A stretch of 64,000 nucleotides of DNA from Bergeyella cardium (GTDB lineage Bacteria; Bacteroidota; Bacteroidia; Flavobacteriales; Weeksellaceae): the NCBI RefSeq assembly GCF_003614945.1, contig NZ_QYCZ01000001.1, positions 1,568,001 through 1,632,000 of the forward strand. The letters run 5' to 3'. Shown one piece after another: positions 51,625 to 60,297 of this stretch. A program made the translations under genes and the position numbers. Within the stretch, counting starts at the first letter, position 1; the number at the start of each line of letters is the position of its first letter. The notes under the pieces are model-generated. The model was given only the letters and a program-made list of their open reading frames with translations, did not search any database and was not told where the DNA came from.

Positions 51625-52650
51625 ATGAAAAAAGTAGAATACATTATTGTAGGAGGTGGTTTTGCAGCATTATTTTTTGCACACAGGCTTATTCAGGAGG
51701 GTATTTCTTTTATACTCTTTGCAGAGGAAGGGAAGACGGCTTCCAACATCTCCGCAGGTATGGTGAATCCCGTAGTCTTAAAGAAATTTACCACATTTGA
51801 TAATGCCCTTAGTCAAATCTCTGAACTGAGAAAGGTTTTAGGTGAGATGAAAACCTACACGGGACAAGATACGCTTATTGACCAGCCTATACACCGCATC
51901 TTCCACGATGAAAAAGAAAAAGAGACCTGGCTGAAGAAATCAGAAGATGAAAATCTATCGGTATTCCTCAACCGCAGTTTTGTAGCAGTGGAGGGTGTAA
52001 ATAATCCTTTTGGTTGTGGTGTAGTGGAACAATCTTTTAGGATAGATGTACCTCTTTTCTTCTCTTCGTTTTTTGATTATTTGGAAAGCAAAGGGCAGCT
52101 CATCAGAAAGAGGTTTGAGCACTCAAAAATCAATACAGAAACTAATCAATATGGAGATATTAGCTTCTCAAAGATTGTTTTTGCTGAGGGTATAGGCGTT
52201 AGGAACAATCCTTTCTTCCGAGAGATTCCTATTATTGTAAATAAAGGTCATCATCTCAGCATTAAAATCAATGGATTTAATCAGGAAAAGACTTTTAAAA
52301 AGAAGCATTTCCTCCTCCCGCTTAGCGATGGCGAATATTATTATGGCGGCACCTACGACAGAGAAAATGAAACCGAGCAGATTGATGCCAATGCCGTAGA
52401 ACAATTGGAAAGCGGACTGAAAGAAATCGTGGGGGATGATTATGAGATTGTAAGGGTGGAATATGCCTTCCGACCGACGACAAGAGACAGAAAACCAATA
52501 CTCGGTCAGCATAAAGAACATAAAAACTTCTATGTATTTAATGGCTTAGGTGCTCGAGGATTGCTCAACGGAGTGCATTACTCGCAGGCACTCTTTAATC
52601 ATATAGAAAAAGGAGAACCGATACCAGAAGAAGCGAAATCAGGCAGATAA
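51625..52650 (+). CDS. FAD-dependent oxidoreductase (DAO family)
   Basis: A 341-residue flavoprotein. The dinucleotide motif is YIIVGGGFAALFFAHRLI (about 5-22), with FAEEGKTASNISAGMVNPVV next; the C-terminal FNGLGARGLLNGVHYSQAL is the second FAD contact of DAO/ThiO-type oxidases. It is likely an amine or amino-acid oxidase, or a flavin reductase of another kind; the substrate cannot be read. It has its own promoter, and a terminator whose 5' arm overlaps the end of the coding sequence. Neighbours are ileS and a peroxiredoxin operon. If it makes hydrogen peroxide, the next operon would remove it. Confidence 0.86.
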   Translation: MKKVEYIIVGGGFAALFFAHRLIQEGISFILFAEEGKTASNISAGMVNPVVLKKFTTFDNALSQISELRKVLGEMKTYTGQDTLIDQPIHRIFHDEKEKETWLKKSEDENLSVFLNRSFVAVEGVNNPFGCGVVEQSFRIDVPLFFSSFFDYLESKGQLIRKRFEHSKINTETNQYGDISFSKIVFAEGIGVRNNPFFREIPIIVNKGHHLSIKINGFNQEKTFKKKHFLLPLSDGEYYYGGTYDRENETEQIDANAVEQLESGLKEIVGDDYEIVRVEYAFRPTTRDRKPILGQHKEHKNFYVFNGLGARGLLNGVHYSQALFNHIEKGEPIPEEAKSGR

Positions 52651-52665
52651 AGCCTGATTTTTTTT
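52636..52665 (+). terminator. Terminator overlapping the end of the FAD oxidoreductase gene
   Basis: AAATCAGGC (52636-52644) and GCCTGATTT (52652-52660) form a perfect 9-bp stem whose 5' arm lies in the last codons; a run of T residues follows. Confidence 0.85.
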
Positions 52666-52760
52666 ATATAAACTTCAATCTTTCCTAATGCCAATCGCTA
52701 TTCTCAGACTTCATACTTAAAGGAAATATTTCATATAGATTTTATGTATTAAGATTGCTT

Positions 52761-52789
52761 TTGACGATAGCCGTATTGAAGTACTTTTG
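52761..52789 (+). promoter_or_regulatory. Promoter of the peroxiredoxin operon
   Basis: TTG at 52761-52763 (in TTTTGAC), 18-base spacer, TACTTTTG at 52782-52789; leader about 33 bases. Confidence 0.7.
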
Positions 52790-52828
52790 CCCCGTAAAAT
52801 TTAAAATCAACGAAAAACTATATCAATT

Positions 52829-53461
52829 ATGTCATTAGTAGGAAGACAGTTCCCAAACATCACAGTAGATGCAATGTCTGAAATGGGAGACAATCTTAGA
52901 ATTAATATCTTGGATGAGGCAGTAAAAAACCAACAAAAAGTACTTTTGTTCTGGTATCCTAAGGATTTCACTTTCGTATGTCCTACGGAATTACACGCTT
53001 TCCAGGAAGCATTAGCAGAGTTTGAAAAGAGAAATACCAAAGTAATCGGTGCTTCTTGCGACACCAATGAAGTACACTTCGCTTGGCTCAATACCCCAAA
53101 AGCTCAGGGCGGAATAGAAGGCGTAACCTATCCTATCCTTGCAGACACGCATAGGCAGCTTGCAAATGCTCTTGGGATTGTAGATCAGGACTTCGATTAT
53201 GATGAAGAAGGCAACGAGCTCCTTTCCGGCTCTAATGTTACTTACCGCGCTACTTACCTCGTAGATGAAACAGGAAAAATCTTCCACGAAGCGGTAAATG
53301 ATATGCCTCTCGGAAGAAATGTAAAAGAGTTTTTAAGACTTATAGATGCCTATACTCACACTCAGAAGCACGGCGAAGTATGCCCTGCAAACTGGGAAGA
53401 GGGTAAAGACGCTATGAGCGCTGATAGAAACGCTACCGCAGAATATTTAGCAACACACTAA
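52829..53461 (+). CDS. Typical 2-Cys peroxiredoxin (AhpC/Prx group)
   Basis: A 210-residue hydroperoxide reductase. The peroxidatic cysteine is in FWYPKDFTFVCPTELHAF (about residue 51) and the resolving cysteine near the C-terminus in HGEVCPANWEEGKD (about 187), as in dimeric/decameric AhpC and eukaryote-type Prx. No ahpF reductase gene is adjacent. Instead a thioredoxin gene follows 23 bases later, so thioredoxin is the likely reductant. The promoter is a full Bacteroidota -33/-7 pair. Peroxide regulation is expected from the family, but no OxyR or PerR box could be recognised. Confidence 0.93.
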   Translation: MSLVGRQFPNITVDAMSEMGDNLRINILDEAVKNQQKVLLFWYPKDFTFVCPTELHAFQEALAEFEKRNTKVIGASCDTNEVHFAWLNTPKAQGGIEGVTYPILADTHRQLANALGIVDQDFDYDEEGNELLSGSNVTYRATYLVDETGKIFHEAVNDMPLGRNVKEFLRLIDAYTHTQKHGEVCPANWEEGKDAMSADRNATAEYLATH

Positions 53462-53484
53462 TCTCATTTAAATCTCATTATTTT

Positions 53485-53799
53485 ATGTTCATTGAATTAA
53501 CAGAAGACAATCTCCAGCAGATCGTAGCTCAAAACGATAAAGTAGTCGTACAATACGGTGCTTCCTGGTGTGGAAACTGTCGAATTATGAAGCCAAAGTT
53601 TAAAAAACTCGCTTCCGAAAATGAAGCTATTCCCTTTTATTATGTAGATGCCGAGCAGTTCGTAGAAAGTCGCAAACTGGCGAATGTAAATAACTTGCCC
53701 ACATTTGCTACATTCGTGGGAGGTAAGCTCGTAGGAGAGCTCCAAACGAATAAAGCCGAAAACCTAACAGAATTAGTCAATGAAATTACCCGTAATTAA
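53485..53799 (+). CDS. Thioredoxin-family protein, active site WCGNC
   Basis: A 104-residue single-domain thioredoxin fold. The active site is GASWCGNCRIMKPKF (CGNC instead of the canonical CGPC), with the cis-proline in NNLPTFATF. CGNC is common in Bacteroidota co-encoded thioredoxins. There is no signal peptide, so it is cytoplasmic. It is placed 23 bases after the peroxiredoxin gene and overlaps the next gene by 20 bases in another frame; a dedicated electron donor for the peroxiredoxin is the natural reading. Confidence 0.9.
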   Translation: MFIELTEDNLQQIVAQNDKVVVQYGASWCGNCRIMKPKFKKLASENEAIPFYYVDAEQFVESRKLANVNNLPTFATFVGGKLVGELQTNKAENLTELVNEITRN

Positions 53800-54037
53800 G
53801 CATCTCACTCAGTTTATTGAGGAGAATGACGAGGACTACATCATAGAAACCTTAGAGGTATTAGAAAACCTAACCGAAGCCCCAGCTCTAAAAGATGAAG
53901 AGCTTGATGTAATAGGCGAGCTTATATCTAATATGTACGGTGCTATGGAGGTTCATAAGATGACTAAGAAAGGAATGGACAAGAAAGAAGCCCTCAACTC
54001 TTTTATGAAGAGAGTAATGGGAAGTATCGATAAATAA
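53780..54037 (+). CDS. Small conserved protein (DUF6952-like)
   Basis: An 85-residue acidic all-helical protein: MKLPVIKHLTQFIEENDEDYI at the start, then a helix TLEVLENLTEAPALKDEELD and a MTKKGMDKKEALNSFMKRVMG tail. The pattern recalls the Bacteroidota DUF6952 family seen after thioredoxin genes; the name is by memory of pattern and needs checking. The start codon lies 20 bases inside the thioredoxin gene, so the two are translationally coupled. There is no catalytic motif; a regulator or chaperone of the peroxiredoxin-thioredoxin pair is one guess. Confidence 0.7.
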   Translation: MKLPVIKHLTQFIEENDEDYIIETLEVLENLTEAPALKDEELDVIGELISNMYGAMEVHKMTKKGMDKKEALNSFMKRVMGSIDK

Positions 54038-54067
54038 TTTAATTTTTTATAGTTTCATACGCTGGTG

Positions 54068-54100
54068 CTGCTACTTGATTTTTCAGGTAGCAGTGCTTTT
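54068..54100 (+). terminator. Terminator of the peroxiredoxin operon
   Basis: CTGCTACTTGA (54068-54078) and TCAGGTAGCAG (54083-54093) pair with one wobble and loop TTTT, followed by TGCTTTTTA. Confidence 0.8.
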
Positions 54101-54152
54101 TATGATTTCAAAGCTATAGGTGGTTTTAGCGGAATCAATTCATTTTTTTTTC

Positions 54153-54162
54153 GCAAATTTGC
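54153..54162. promoter_or_regulatory. Short palindrome upstream of cysH
   Basis: GCAAATTTGC is a perfect 10-bp palindrome 21 bases before the GTG start, where a promoter -7 box would be expected; no TAnnTTTG is present. It could be part of an operator for the sulfate operon. Confidence 0.25.
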
Positions 54163-54183
54163 CCACATTTAGTACAAAAACCT

Positions 54184-54879
54184 GTGCAGATAACAAAAGA
54201 CGATATACAGCATCTGGAAGAACTCCCCCTCGTGGAAGCACTGCGATACATCGCTGCTAAAACCACTGGAAAGGTCGTTTTCTCCACATCTCTCGGGCAG
54301 GAGGATCAGATCATCACAGATGCTATCTTCAAAAACGATATCCCTATAGAAGTTTTCACCCTTGATACAGGGAGACTCTTCAATGAGCATTACGAGCTTC
54401 TCGCGATGAACAATGCCAAATACAAAGGCAAAATAAAAGTCTTCTTCCCAGACCCTGAGGATGTAGAACGCTTCGTGAATGAAAAAGGCATTAATGCTTT
54501 CTATCATTCCGTAGAGAACAGGAAAGAATGCTGCTTTATCCGAAAGGTAAAGCCCCTCAACCGCGCCCTCAAAGGTGCCGAAGTCTGGGTTACAGGGCTC
54601 CGCGCAGAGCAAAGCGAGAACCGCGAAAATCTACCGATAATAGAGTGGGATGAGGAGAGAACCCTCTATAAATTCAATCCACTCATCCGTTGGACTTATC
54701 AAGAGGTCCTCAGCTATATCGCCGAACACAAAATACAAGACCTCCCCCTCCACCGTAAGGGTTACATCAGCGTAGGCTGCCAGCCCTGCACTCGCCCCAT
54801 AATGGAAGGCGAAAACCCCAGAGCAGGCCGCTGGTGGTGGGAAGAGTCTAAGAAAGAATGCGGGCTTCATACCCATTAA
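54184..54879 (+). CDS. cysH: Adenylyl-sulfate (APS/PAPS) reductase
   Basis: Reduces activated sulfate to sulfite. The 231 residues have the PP-loop-like STSLGQEDQIITDAI (about 33-47) and LDTGRLF. The iron-sulfur signature is CC in KECCFIRKVKPLN plus CxxC in SVGCQPCTRPI and the final ECGLHTH with the catalytic cysteine. This four-cysteine set marks the [4Fe-4S] APS-reductase type rather than the cluster-free PAPS enzyme of enteric bacteria, and no cysC kinase is encoded beside it, which fits. The start is GTG 54184; no in-frame ATG lies upstream before a stop. It is first of cysH-cysD-cysN. Confidence 0.9.
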   Translation: MQITKDDIQHLEELPLVEALRYIAAKTTGKVVFSTSLGQEDQIITDAIFKNDIPIEVFTLDTGRLFNEHYELLAMNNAKYKGKIKVFFPDPEDVERFVNEKGINAFYHSVENRKECCFIRKVKPLNRALKGAEVWVTGLRAEQSENRENLPIIEWDEERTLYKFNPLIRWTYQEVLSYIAEHKIQDLPLHRKGYISVGCQPCTRPIMEGENPRAGRWWWEESKKECGLHTH

Positions 54880-54943
54880 TCAAAAGAACAAAACAAGAGA
54901 ACAAACGGCAGAATTTCACCACACCTGCCTATAGAATAAAATT

Positions 54944-55852
54944 ATGGAAAAGCATCAATTCAACCATTTAAAACAGCTGGAAGCAGAGAGCATCTATATA
55001 ATGCGCGAAGTCGCTGCGCAGTTCGAGCGCCCAGCCCTCCTCTTCAGCGGCGGGAAGGACTCTATCACCCTCGTACATCTCGCGATGAAAGCCTTCGCAC
55101 CGATGAAGATTCCCTTCCCACTCGTCCATATCGATACAGGGCACAACTTCCCCGAAGCACTCAACTTCCGCGATGAACTGGCAAAAAACATCGGTGCCGA
55201 GCTCATCATCCGTAATGTGGAAGACACCATAAAAGCCAAAGGGCTCACCGAACCTAAAGGTAAATTTGCCTCGAGAAACTGGCTCCAAATCCACACCCTC
55301 CTTGATACCATCGAAGAATTCGGCTTTGATGCCTGCATCGGTGGTGCGAGGAGAGACGAAGAAAAAGCCCGAGCAAAAGAGCGATTCTTCTCGGTGAGAG
55401 ATGAATTCGGTCAGTGGGACCCGAAACTCCAGCGCCCAGAGCTCTGGAATATCTACAATGGGAGAATCCACAAAGGCGAGAATGTCCGCGTATTTCCGAT
55501 AAGCAATTGGACGGAGCTCGATGTATGGAGCTACATCAAAGCCGAGCGCATCTCATTGCCTTCGATATACTTCGCCCACGAAAGGGAAGTAATCGAGCAC
55601 GAAAACCGTCTCATAGCGGTTTCGGAACATATACAGATAGACGAGGGCGACCGCATCCTCCGCAAGCAAGTGCGCTACCGCACTGTTGGCGATATGACCT
55701 GCACCGCTGCCGTAGAAAGCTCCGCCAAAACCCTTGACGAGGTGGTGGCAGAAATCTCCGCATCGCGAATCTCCGAGCGGGGAGAAACGAGGATAGACGA
55801 CAAGGTAACCGAAGCCGCAATGGAAGACCGCAAGAAAGGTGGCTACTTCTAA
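54944..55852 (+). CDS. cysD: Sulfate adenylyltransferase subunit 2
   Basis: Catalytic subunit that makes APS from ATP and sulfate. The 302 residues match CysD: PP-loop LLFSGGKDSITLVHLA (about 33-48), HIDTGHNFPEALNFRDE, IGGARRDEEKARAKERFFS and a C-terminal RYRTVGDMTCTAAVES, with ISERGETRIDD near the end. It works as a heterodimer with the GTPase CysN encoded 61 bases downstream. It lies 64 bases after cysH in what looks like one operon. Confidence 0.96.
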   Translation: MEKHQFNHLKQLEAESIYIMREVAAQFERPALLFSGGKDSITLVHLAMKAFAPMKIPFPLVHIDTGHNFPEALNFRDELAKNIGAELIIRNVEDTIKAKGLTEPKGKFASRNWLQIHTLLDTIEEFGFDACIGGARRDEEKARAKERFFSVRDEFGQWDPKLQRPELWNIYNGRIHKGENVRVFPISNWTELDVWSYIKAERISLPSIYFAHEREVIEHENRLIAVSEHIQIDEGDRILRKQVRYRTVGDMTCTAAVESSAKTLDEVVAEISASRISERGETRIDDKVTEAAMEDRKKGGYF

Positions 55853-55913
55853 ACTCTCCTACGGAATGAGATTTTAATGACAGACAGGATTAAAAATTTG
55901 AATCAATAAAGAA

Positions 55914-57158
55914 ATGGATATACTTAGATTTATCACCGCAGGAAGCGTGGACGATGGGAAAAGTACCCTGATCGGTAGGCTTTTGTACGATAGCAAGAGC
56001 ATCTTGGCAGACCAGCTCGAGGCACTCGAACAGCAGTCTAAAAACAAAAATGCAGAGGGAATAGACCTCGCGATCTTGACCGACGGGCTGCGCGCCGAGC
56101 GCGAGCAGGGGATTACGATAGACATCGCGTACCGATACTTCGCTACACCGAAACGAAAATTCATCATCGCCGATGCCCCTGGGCACATCCAATACACCCG
56201 AAATATGATTACGGGCGCATCAAACTCGGAGCTCATCATCATCCTCGTTGATGCCAGAAATGGCGTTACCGAGCAAACCCGCAGACATTCCATCATAGCC
56301 TCGCTTCTCAACATCAAAAATGTTGTGGTAGCAGTGAATAAAATGGATCTGGTGAATTACGATGAAGATATCTTTACAAAAATCAAAACCGATTATCAGG
56401 AAATCGCTCATCGTTTGGGACTTCAGCAAGTGAGCTTCTTCCCGATTTCGGCATTCGTGGGCGATAATATCGTGAATACCTCTGAGGCGATGCCTTGGTA
56501 TAAGGGAGAATCCTTGCTGCACTACCTTGAAACGGTGGAAATCAGCCATAGGGAATACGAGCAGTCGAGGTTTCAAGTTCAATATGTGATTAGACCACAA
56601 ACCGAAGAATTGCACGATTACAGAGGTTATGCGGGGCAAATCATTTCAGGGACTTATGCGAAGGGAGACGAGGTGATCATCTATCCGCAGGAGCAGAAGA
56701 CGCGCATCAGCAAGATAGAATCTGCGGGCGAGGAGGTTGAGCAAGCCTTTGCTCATCAGCCTGTGGTGCTTCACATCGAGGATGATATTGATATCTCTCG
56801 CGGAGATTTCTTCATTAAAGCCGATGAAACCCAGCCTCTCATCAATAATGATGTAGAAGCATTGGTTTGTTGGCTCGATAAACGCGAGCTTTCGGAAGGC
56901 AGTAAGTGCCTCCTCCAGCACCGAAGCAGAATCCTGAAAACCATAGTGAAAGAAATAGAATACAAGATAGATGTAAATACCCTAGAGCAAGTACCTGCCG
57001 ACGGAACCCTCAAGCTGAACGAGATTGCTAAAATAAGGCTCCGCACCGCCTCGCCCGTTATCTACGATGATTTTAAAGAAAATGAAACGATGGGCAGTGC
57101 CATCCTCATCGATGAAACCAGCAATGCAACCGTAGGTGCACTGATGATGATGAGGTAG
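55914..57158 (+). CDS. cysN: Sulfate adenylyltransferase subunit 1 (GTPase)
   Basis: EF-Tu-like GTPase that drives APS formation. The 414-residue protein has G1 TAGSVDDGKSTLIGRL (about 8-23), G2/G3 EQGITIDIAYRYF and DAPGHIQYTRNM, and G4 NKMDLVNYDED. There is no C-terminal APS kinase (CysC) domain, unlike CysNC fusions; with an APS-type CysH this kinase would not be needed for assimilation. The stop at 57158 is followed by a terminator, which closes the cysHDN transcript before the TSUP gene. Confidence 0.96.
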   Translation: MDILRFITAGSVDDGKSTLIGRLLYDSKSILADQLEALEQQSKNKNAEGIDLAILTDGLRAEREQGITIDIAYRYFATPKRKFIIADAPGHIQYTRNMITGASNSELIIILVDARNGVTEQTRRHSIIASLLNIKNVVVAVNKMDLVNYDEDIFTKIKTDYQEIAHRLGLQQVSFFPISAFVGDNIVNTSEAMPWYKGESLLHYLETVEISHREYEQSRFQVQYVIRPQTEELHDYRGYAGQIISGTYAKGDEVIIYPQEQKTRISKIESAGEEVEQAFAHQPVVLHIEDDIDISRGDFFIKADETQPLINNDVEALVCWLDKRELSEGSKCLLQHRSRILKTIVKEIEYKIDVNTLEQVPADGTLKLNEIAKIRLRTASPVIYDDFKENETMGSAILIDETSNATVGALMMMR

Positions 57159-57167
57159 AAACCAACA

Positions 57168-57197
57168 AAGAGAGGGCAAAAAGCCTTCTCTTTTTTT
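57168..57197 (+). terminator. Terminator of the cysHDN operon
   Basis: AAGAGAGGGC (57168-57177) and GCCTTCTCTT (57183-57192) pair with one wobble, followed by TTTTT. Confidence 0.8.
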
Positions 57198-57234
57198 AGG
57201 CAAAAGCTCGGTGCGAAGAATGAAAAAGATTTTC

Positions 57235-57242
57235 TACATTTG
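57235..57242 (+). promoter_or_regulatory. -7 element for the TSUP transporter gene
   Basis: TACATTTG fits TAnnTTTG, 33 bases upstream of the ATG at 57276. Confidence 0.5.
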
Positions 57243-57275
57243 CGCACCCAATACAGGGGAAGCTAAAACATCATA

Positions 57276-58622
57276 ATGCCACATTCTCAGAGGAAACACA
57301 TCCGTTTGTCATTAAAATCCGAATACCTTAGGGTGCTCATCATTGGGGAGCCAGAGCTTATTATGGACGAGCTACCCCTCCTCTACGATAAAGACTTGGA
57401 AGACCTGCAAATCTTTGCCCCAGAAGAGACGGAGAGCCTTAGGAACTTCGCAGAAGAAATGCCCAATACCACCCTGCACACCGGCATACCTAACGATAGC
57501 GACTTTGAGAAAGCGCACATTGCGTACATCCTAACGAAAGATGAGACTGAGAAAATCAACCTGATACACTTAGCAAAAAAGCATAAGATTATCATTATAG
57601 ACGAACTTGCCCCTTCATCAAAACATAAGAACACAAAGGAAAAACTCATCCTTAATAAAGTACAAAGCACCATACCCGGCACCAGAAATTACCAGAACCC
57701 TTACGAGGTTTTGGAATATATGACCACCTATACCAAAATGGCGAAAATTCGTGCTACAATGTACCTTTCGCTTATCGGGATAATGGTTTTTGCAGGATTG
57801 TTCTTCCTCACCATCTACGAATTTGAGCTCTATCCAGAGGTGAAGGACTTTCTGGGCAGAGATCACAGCATATTCTATTGGATGCTTCTCGTGGGCTTCC
57901 TTGCGGAAATGGTCGCAGGTTCTATGGGAATGGGCTATGGGACTATTTGTACCGCGATATTGCTCTTCCTCGGGCAGAGCCCAGCGGTTGCCAGTGCCAG
58001 CATACACTCTGCACAGACCTTTACTACATTTGCAGGCGTAGCGAGCCATTACAAGCTGAGAAATATCAATATGAAATTGGTAAAAGCCCTTGCTCCTTAC
58101 GCCATCTTAGGCGCTCTGATGGGCTCATTCTCCCTTTACTTTATCGATAAAGAATACGGAAAAATAATGAAACCTCTGCTGGCTGGCTACACGATGTTTA
58201 TCGGGGTTAATATCTTCATCCGTACCCTTATGAACCAGCGAAAGAGGCAGAATATCAACCGCAAGAGGAGTAATTTGCCATTGCTTGGGCTCGTAGGTGG
58301 CTTTCTTGACTCATTTGCAGGCGGAGGCTGGGGACCATTGGTTACAGGCTCGCTGATAAAAGACGGCAGAACCCCAAGATATGTAGTGGGGAGCTCCATA
58401 TTCCTGAAATTCCTGCTCACGACCACCAGTGCCATTACCTTTATCTTTACACTGGGAACCCAGCATTGGAATATCATTCTCGGGCTATTGCTCGGTGGGG
58501 TTATTACGGCGCCTTTCTCAGCAATGCTTACCACTCGCCTCCCGATAAAAAAGATGACCCTCGCGATTAGTATCCTCGTTATTATAATGAGTGCAATTAC
58601 TTTGTATAAAGCGCTATTTTAA
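57276..58622 (+). CDS. TSUP (TauE/SafE) transporter with N-terminal CysG/Met8-like domain
   Basis: A 448-residue two-part protein. Residues about 1-155 look like the Rossmann domain of the siroheme synthase N-terminus (Met8/CysG): YLRVLIIGEPELIMDELP, then IFAPEETESLRNFAEE and HIAYILTKDETEKINLIHLAKKHKIIIID. The glycine-rich GxGxxA loop is lost (GEPELI), so NAD binding and catalysis are doubtful. Residues about 158-448 form eight to nine membrane helices with the TSUP repeats GFLAEMVAGSMGMGYG and GLVGGFLDSFAGGGWGP. TSUP proteins move sulfate, sulfite or organosulfonates. With cysHDN just upstream, sulfate uptake is the likely role and the front domain may act as a sensor. Confidence 0.87.
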   Translation: MPHSQRKHIRLSLKSEYLRVLIIGEPELIMDELPLLYDKDLEDLQIFAPEETESLRNFAEEMPNTTLHTGIPNDSDFEKAHIAYILTKDETEKINLIHLAKKHKIIIIDELAPSSKHKNTKEKLILNKVQSTIPGTRNYQNPYEVLEYMTTYTKMAKIRATMYLSLIGIMVFAGLFFLTIYEFELYPEVKDFLGRDHSIFYWMLLVGFLAEMVAGSMGMGYGTICTAILLFLGQSPAVASASIHSAQTFTTFAGVASHYKLRNINMKLVKALAPYAILGALMGSFSLYFIDKEYGKIMKPLLAGYTMFIGVNIFIRTLMNQRKRQNINRKRSNLPLLGLVGGFLDSFAGGGWGPLVTGSLIKDGRTPRYVVGSSIFLKFLLTTTSAITFIFTLGTQHWNIILGLLLGGVITAPFSAMLTTRLPIKKMTLAISILVIIMSAITLYKALF

Positions 58623-58657
58623 ATCTCCACCTACAAATCTGAATGCTTTAAAATCCT

Positions 58658-58665
58658 TATCTTTG
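58658..58665 (+). promoter_or_regulatory. -7 element for the DUF1599 operon
   Basis: TATCTTTG fits TAnnTTTG, 17 bases upstream of ATG 58683. Confidence 0.5.
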
Positions 58666-58682
58666 AAGCGTAAAGATTGATT

Positions 58683-59231
58683 ATGCAGAAAACTTCTGAA
58701 CAGTTTAAGAAAATCATAGCCGAGTGCCGTGATTTATTTTCAAAGAAAATGAAAGACTATGGAGCCGCCTGGCGCGTGCTGAGACCGAGCTCTATTACGG
58801 ATCAGATTTACATAAAAGTGAACCGAATACGCACCCTGCAAATGTCTGCCAAAAGAATGATAGATGAGAGCGAAGAAGGAGAGTTTATCGCGATTGTTAA
58901 TTACGCGATTATCGGGCTTATACAGATGGAAAAAGGGCTGACCGATAATCTGAATGAAAGCCCTGAGGAAATCCTAAACCTGTATGACAAATACGCAAGC
59001 GAAGCACAACTGCTGATGGAAAAGAAAAACCACGACTATGGAGAAGCGTGGCGGGAGATGCGGGTGTCGTCCATCACCGATTTAATCTACCAAAAAGTTC
59101 TTAGGACGAAACAAATTGAGGACAATAACGGGGCAACCCTCGTCTCCGAAGGTCTGGATGCCAACTATTTTGATATGCTGAACTACGCGGTATTCTGCCT
59201 TATAAAATCAAGCGAAGAATCTAAAAAATAA
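58683..59231 (+). CDS. DUF1599 protein with two repeats
   Basis: A 182-residue cytoplasmic protein made of two similar halves. The first contains KKMKDYGAAWRVLRPSSITD and the second KKNHDYGEAWREMRVSSITD, each followed by an Ile-Tyr-x-Lys-Val helix. This doubled motif is typical of DUF1599, a Bacteroidota family with no known function, and the HDYG-type words recall small nucleotide- or metal-binding helical folds. The start is ATG 58683, after a TTG in frame six bases upstream. It is first of a three-gene run (gaps of 3 and 4 bases), with a -7 box 17 bases before. Confidence 0.85.
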   Translation: MQKTSEQFKKIIAECRDLFSKKMKDYGAAWRVLRPSSITDQIYIKVNRIRTLQMSAKRMIDESEEGEFIAIVNYAIIGLIQMEKGLTDNLNESPEEILNLYDKYASEAQLLMEKKNHDYGEAWREMRVSSITDLIYQKVLRTKQIEDNNGATLVSEGLDANYFDMLNYAVFCLIKSSEESKK

Positions 59232-59234
59232 GAT

Positions 59235-60293
59235 ATGAAAGACGCATTAAGAATCATCGTTGGGGTGATTTTCATTATCTCGGGATTTGTGAAAACCATT
59301 GATGCACGAGGCTTTTCATTCAAATTGGAGGAGTATTTCTCACCATCGGTCTTTAACCTCTCGTTGCTGGAAACCTATGCACTGCCTTTGGCAATATTCG
59401 TTGCCATCTTTGAGATTCTCTTAGGGCTGGCATTGGTGATAAAACTTTGTTTAAAGAAATCATTAGCACTGCTCATCGCACTCTGCGTATTCTTTGCTTT
59501 TCTCACTTTCTATTCAGCCTATTTTGATAAGGTAACCGACTGTGGGTGCTTTGGTGATGCTATTAAATTCACCCCTTGGCAGAGCTTCTGGAAGGATATT
59601 ATCCTGCTTGTCGGGCTGCTGATTCTATGGATTGGATACAGAAAAGAAAAGGAACAAAAGAATAAACTCGCACTTGCCCGCTTTTTTATTGGGCTTTTGG
59701 GGACTATCGTTATAACCTCTGCTGGGATTTATGGTGAGCCTTTAATTGATTTTAGAGATTATAAAATTGGTACCGACCTGAATGCTGAAAGAAAAAAAAT
59801 AGAGAAAAACCCTGCCGAATACAAAACCTATTATACCCTGAAAAACAACAAAACAGGCGAGGAAAAAGAAGTAAATCAAGACGATTATGTGAATAAACAA
59901 GAATACTGGGAAGAAGGCACACCTTGGGAAATTATTGAAGATAAAACCATTTCCAAGCTCGTGAAAGAGGGATATAAATCTGAGATTTCTAAGTTTAAAC
60001 TCAGCGATAAAGATGAGAATGATGCCACAGAGGAAATCCTAAACAAGGAAAAAGTGATCTTGATTTTTAGCTATAACCCTAAGGAAATAAAAGATTACTC
60101 TGCAAAAATCAGCGAACTGAAAAAGAAAAACTCAGAAATCTATGGCGTATCTCCAGAAGGGGATACTTTTAAAGGGCTTACGAATTTCAGTATGGACGGT
60201 ACAGCTATCAAGACGATTGCCCGCTCCAATCCTTTTGTTCTTGTATTAGAAAAAGGAAAAATAGTAGATAAACAACCTCTGAAAAACTATTAA
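59235..60293 (+). CDS. BT_3928-like membrane protein (DoxX/MauE-type, thioredoxin-like tail)
   Basis: A 352-residue inner-membrane protein. The N-terminal half has four to five helices of the DoxX/MauE type, with the conserved GFVKTIDARGFSFKLEEYF and the cysteine motif DCGCFGDAIKF between helices 3 and 4. The C-terminal half (about 165-352) is soluble, with a KVILIFSYNPKEIKDYSAKI stretch resembling a thioredoxin-like fold but without a CxxC. It is probably redox-linked at the envelope. It is 3 bases after the DUF1599 gene and 4 before the TerB-like gene. Confidence 0.82.
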   Translation: MKDALRIIVGVIFIISGFVKTIDARGFSFKLEEYFSPSVFNLSLLETYALPLAIFVAIFEILLGLALVIKLCLKKSLALLIALCVFFAFLTFYSAYFDKVTDCGCFGDAIKFTPWQSFWKDIILLVGLLILWIGYRKEKEQKNKLALARFFIGLLGTIVITSAGIYGEPLIDFRDYKIGTDLNAERKKIEKNPAEYKTYYTLKNNKTGEEKEVNQDDYVNKQEYWEEGTPWEIIEDKTISKLVKEGYKSEISKFKLSDKDENDATEEILNKEKVILIFSYNPKEIKDYSAKISELKKKNSEIYGVSPEGDTFKGLTNFSMDGTAIKTIARSNPFVLVLEKGKIVDKQPLKNY

Positions 60294-60297
60294 TATA

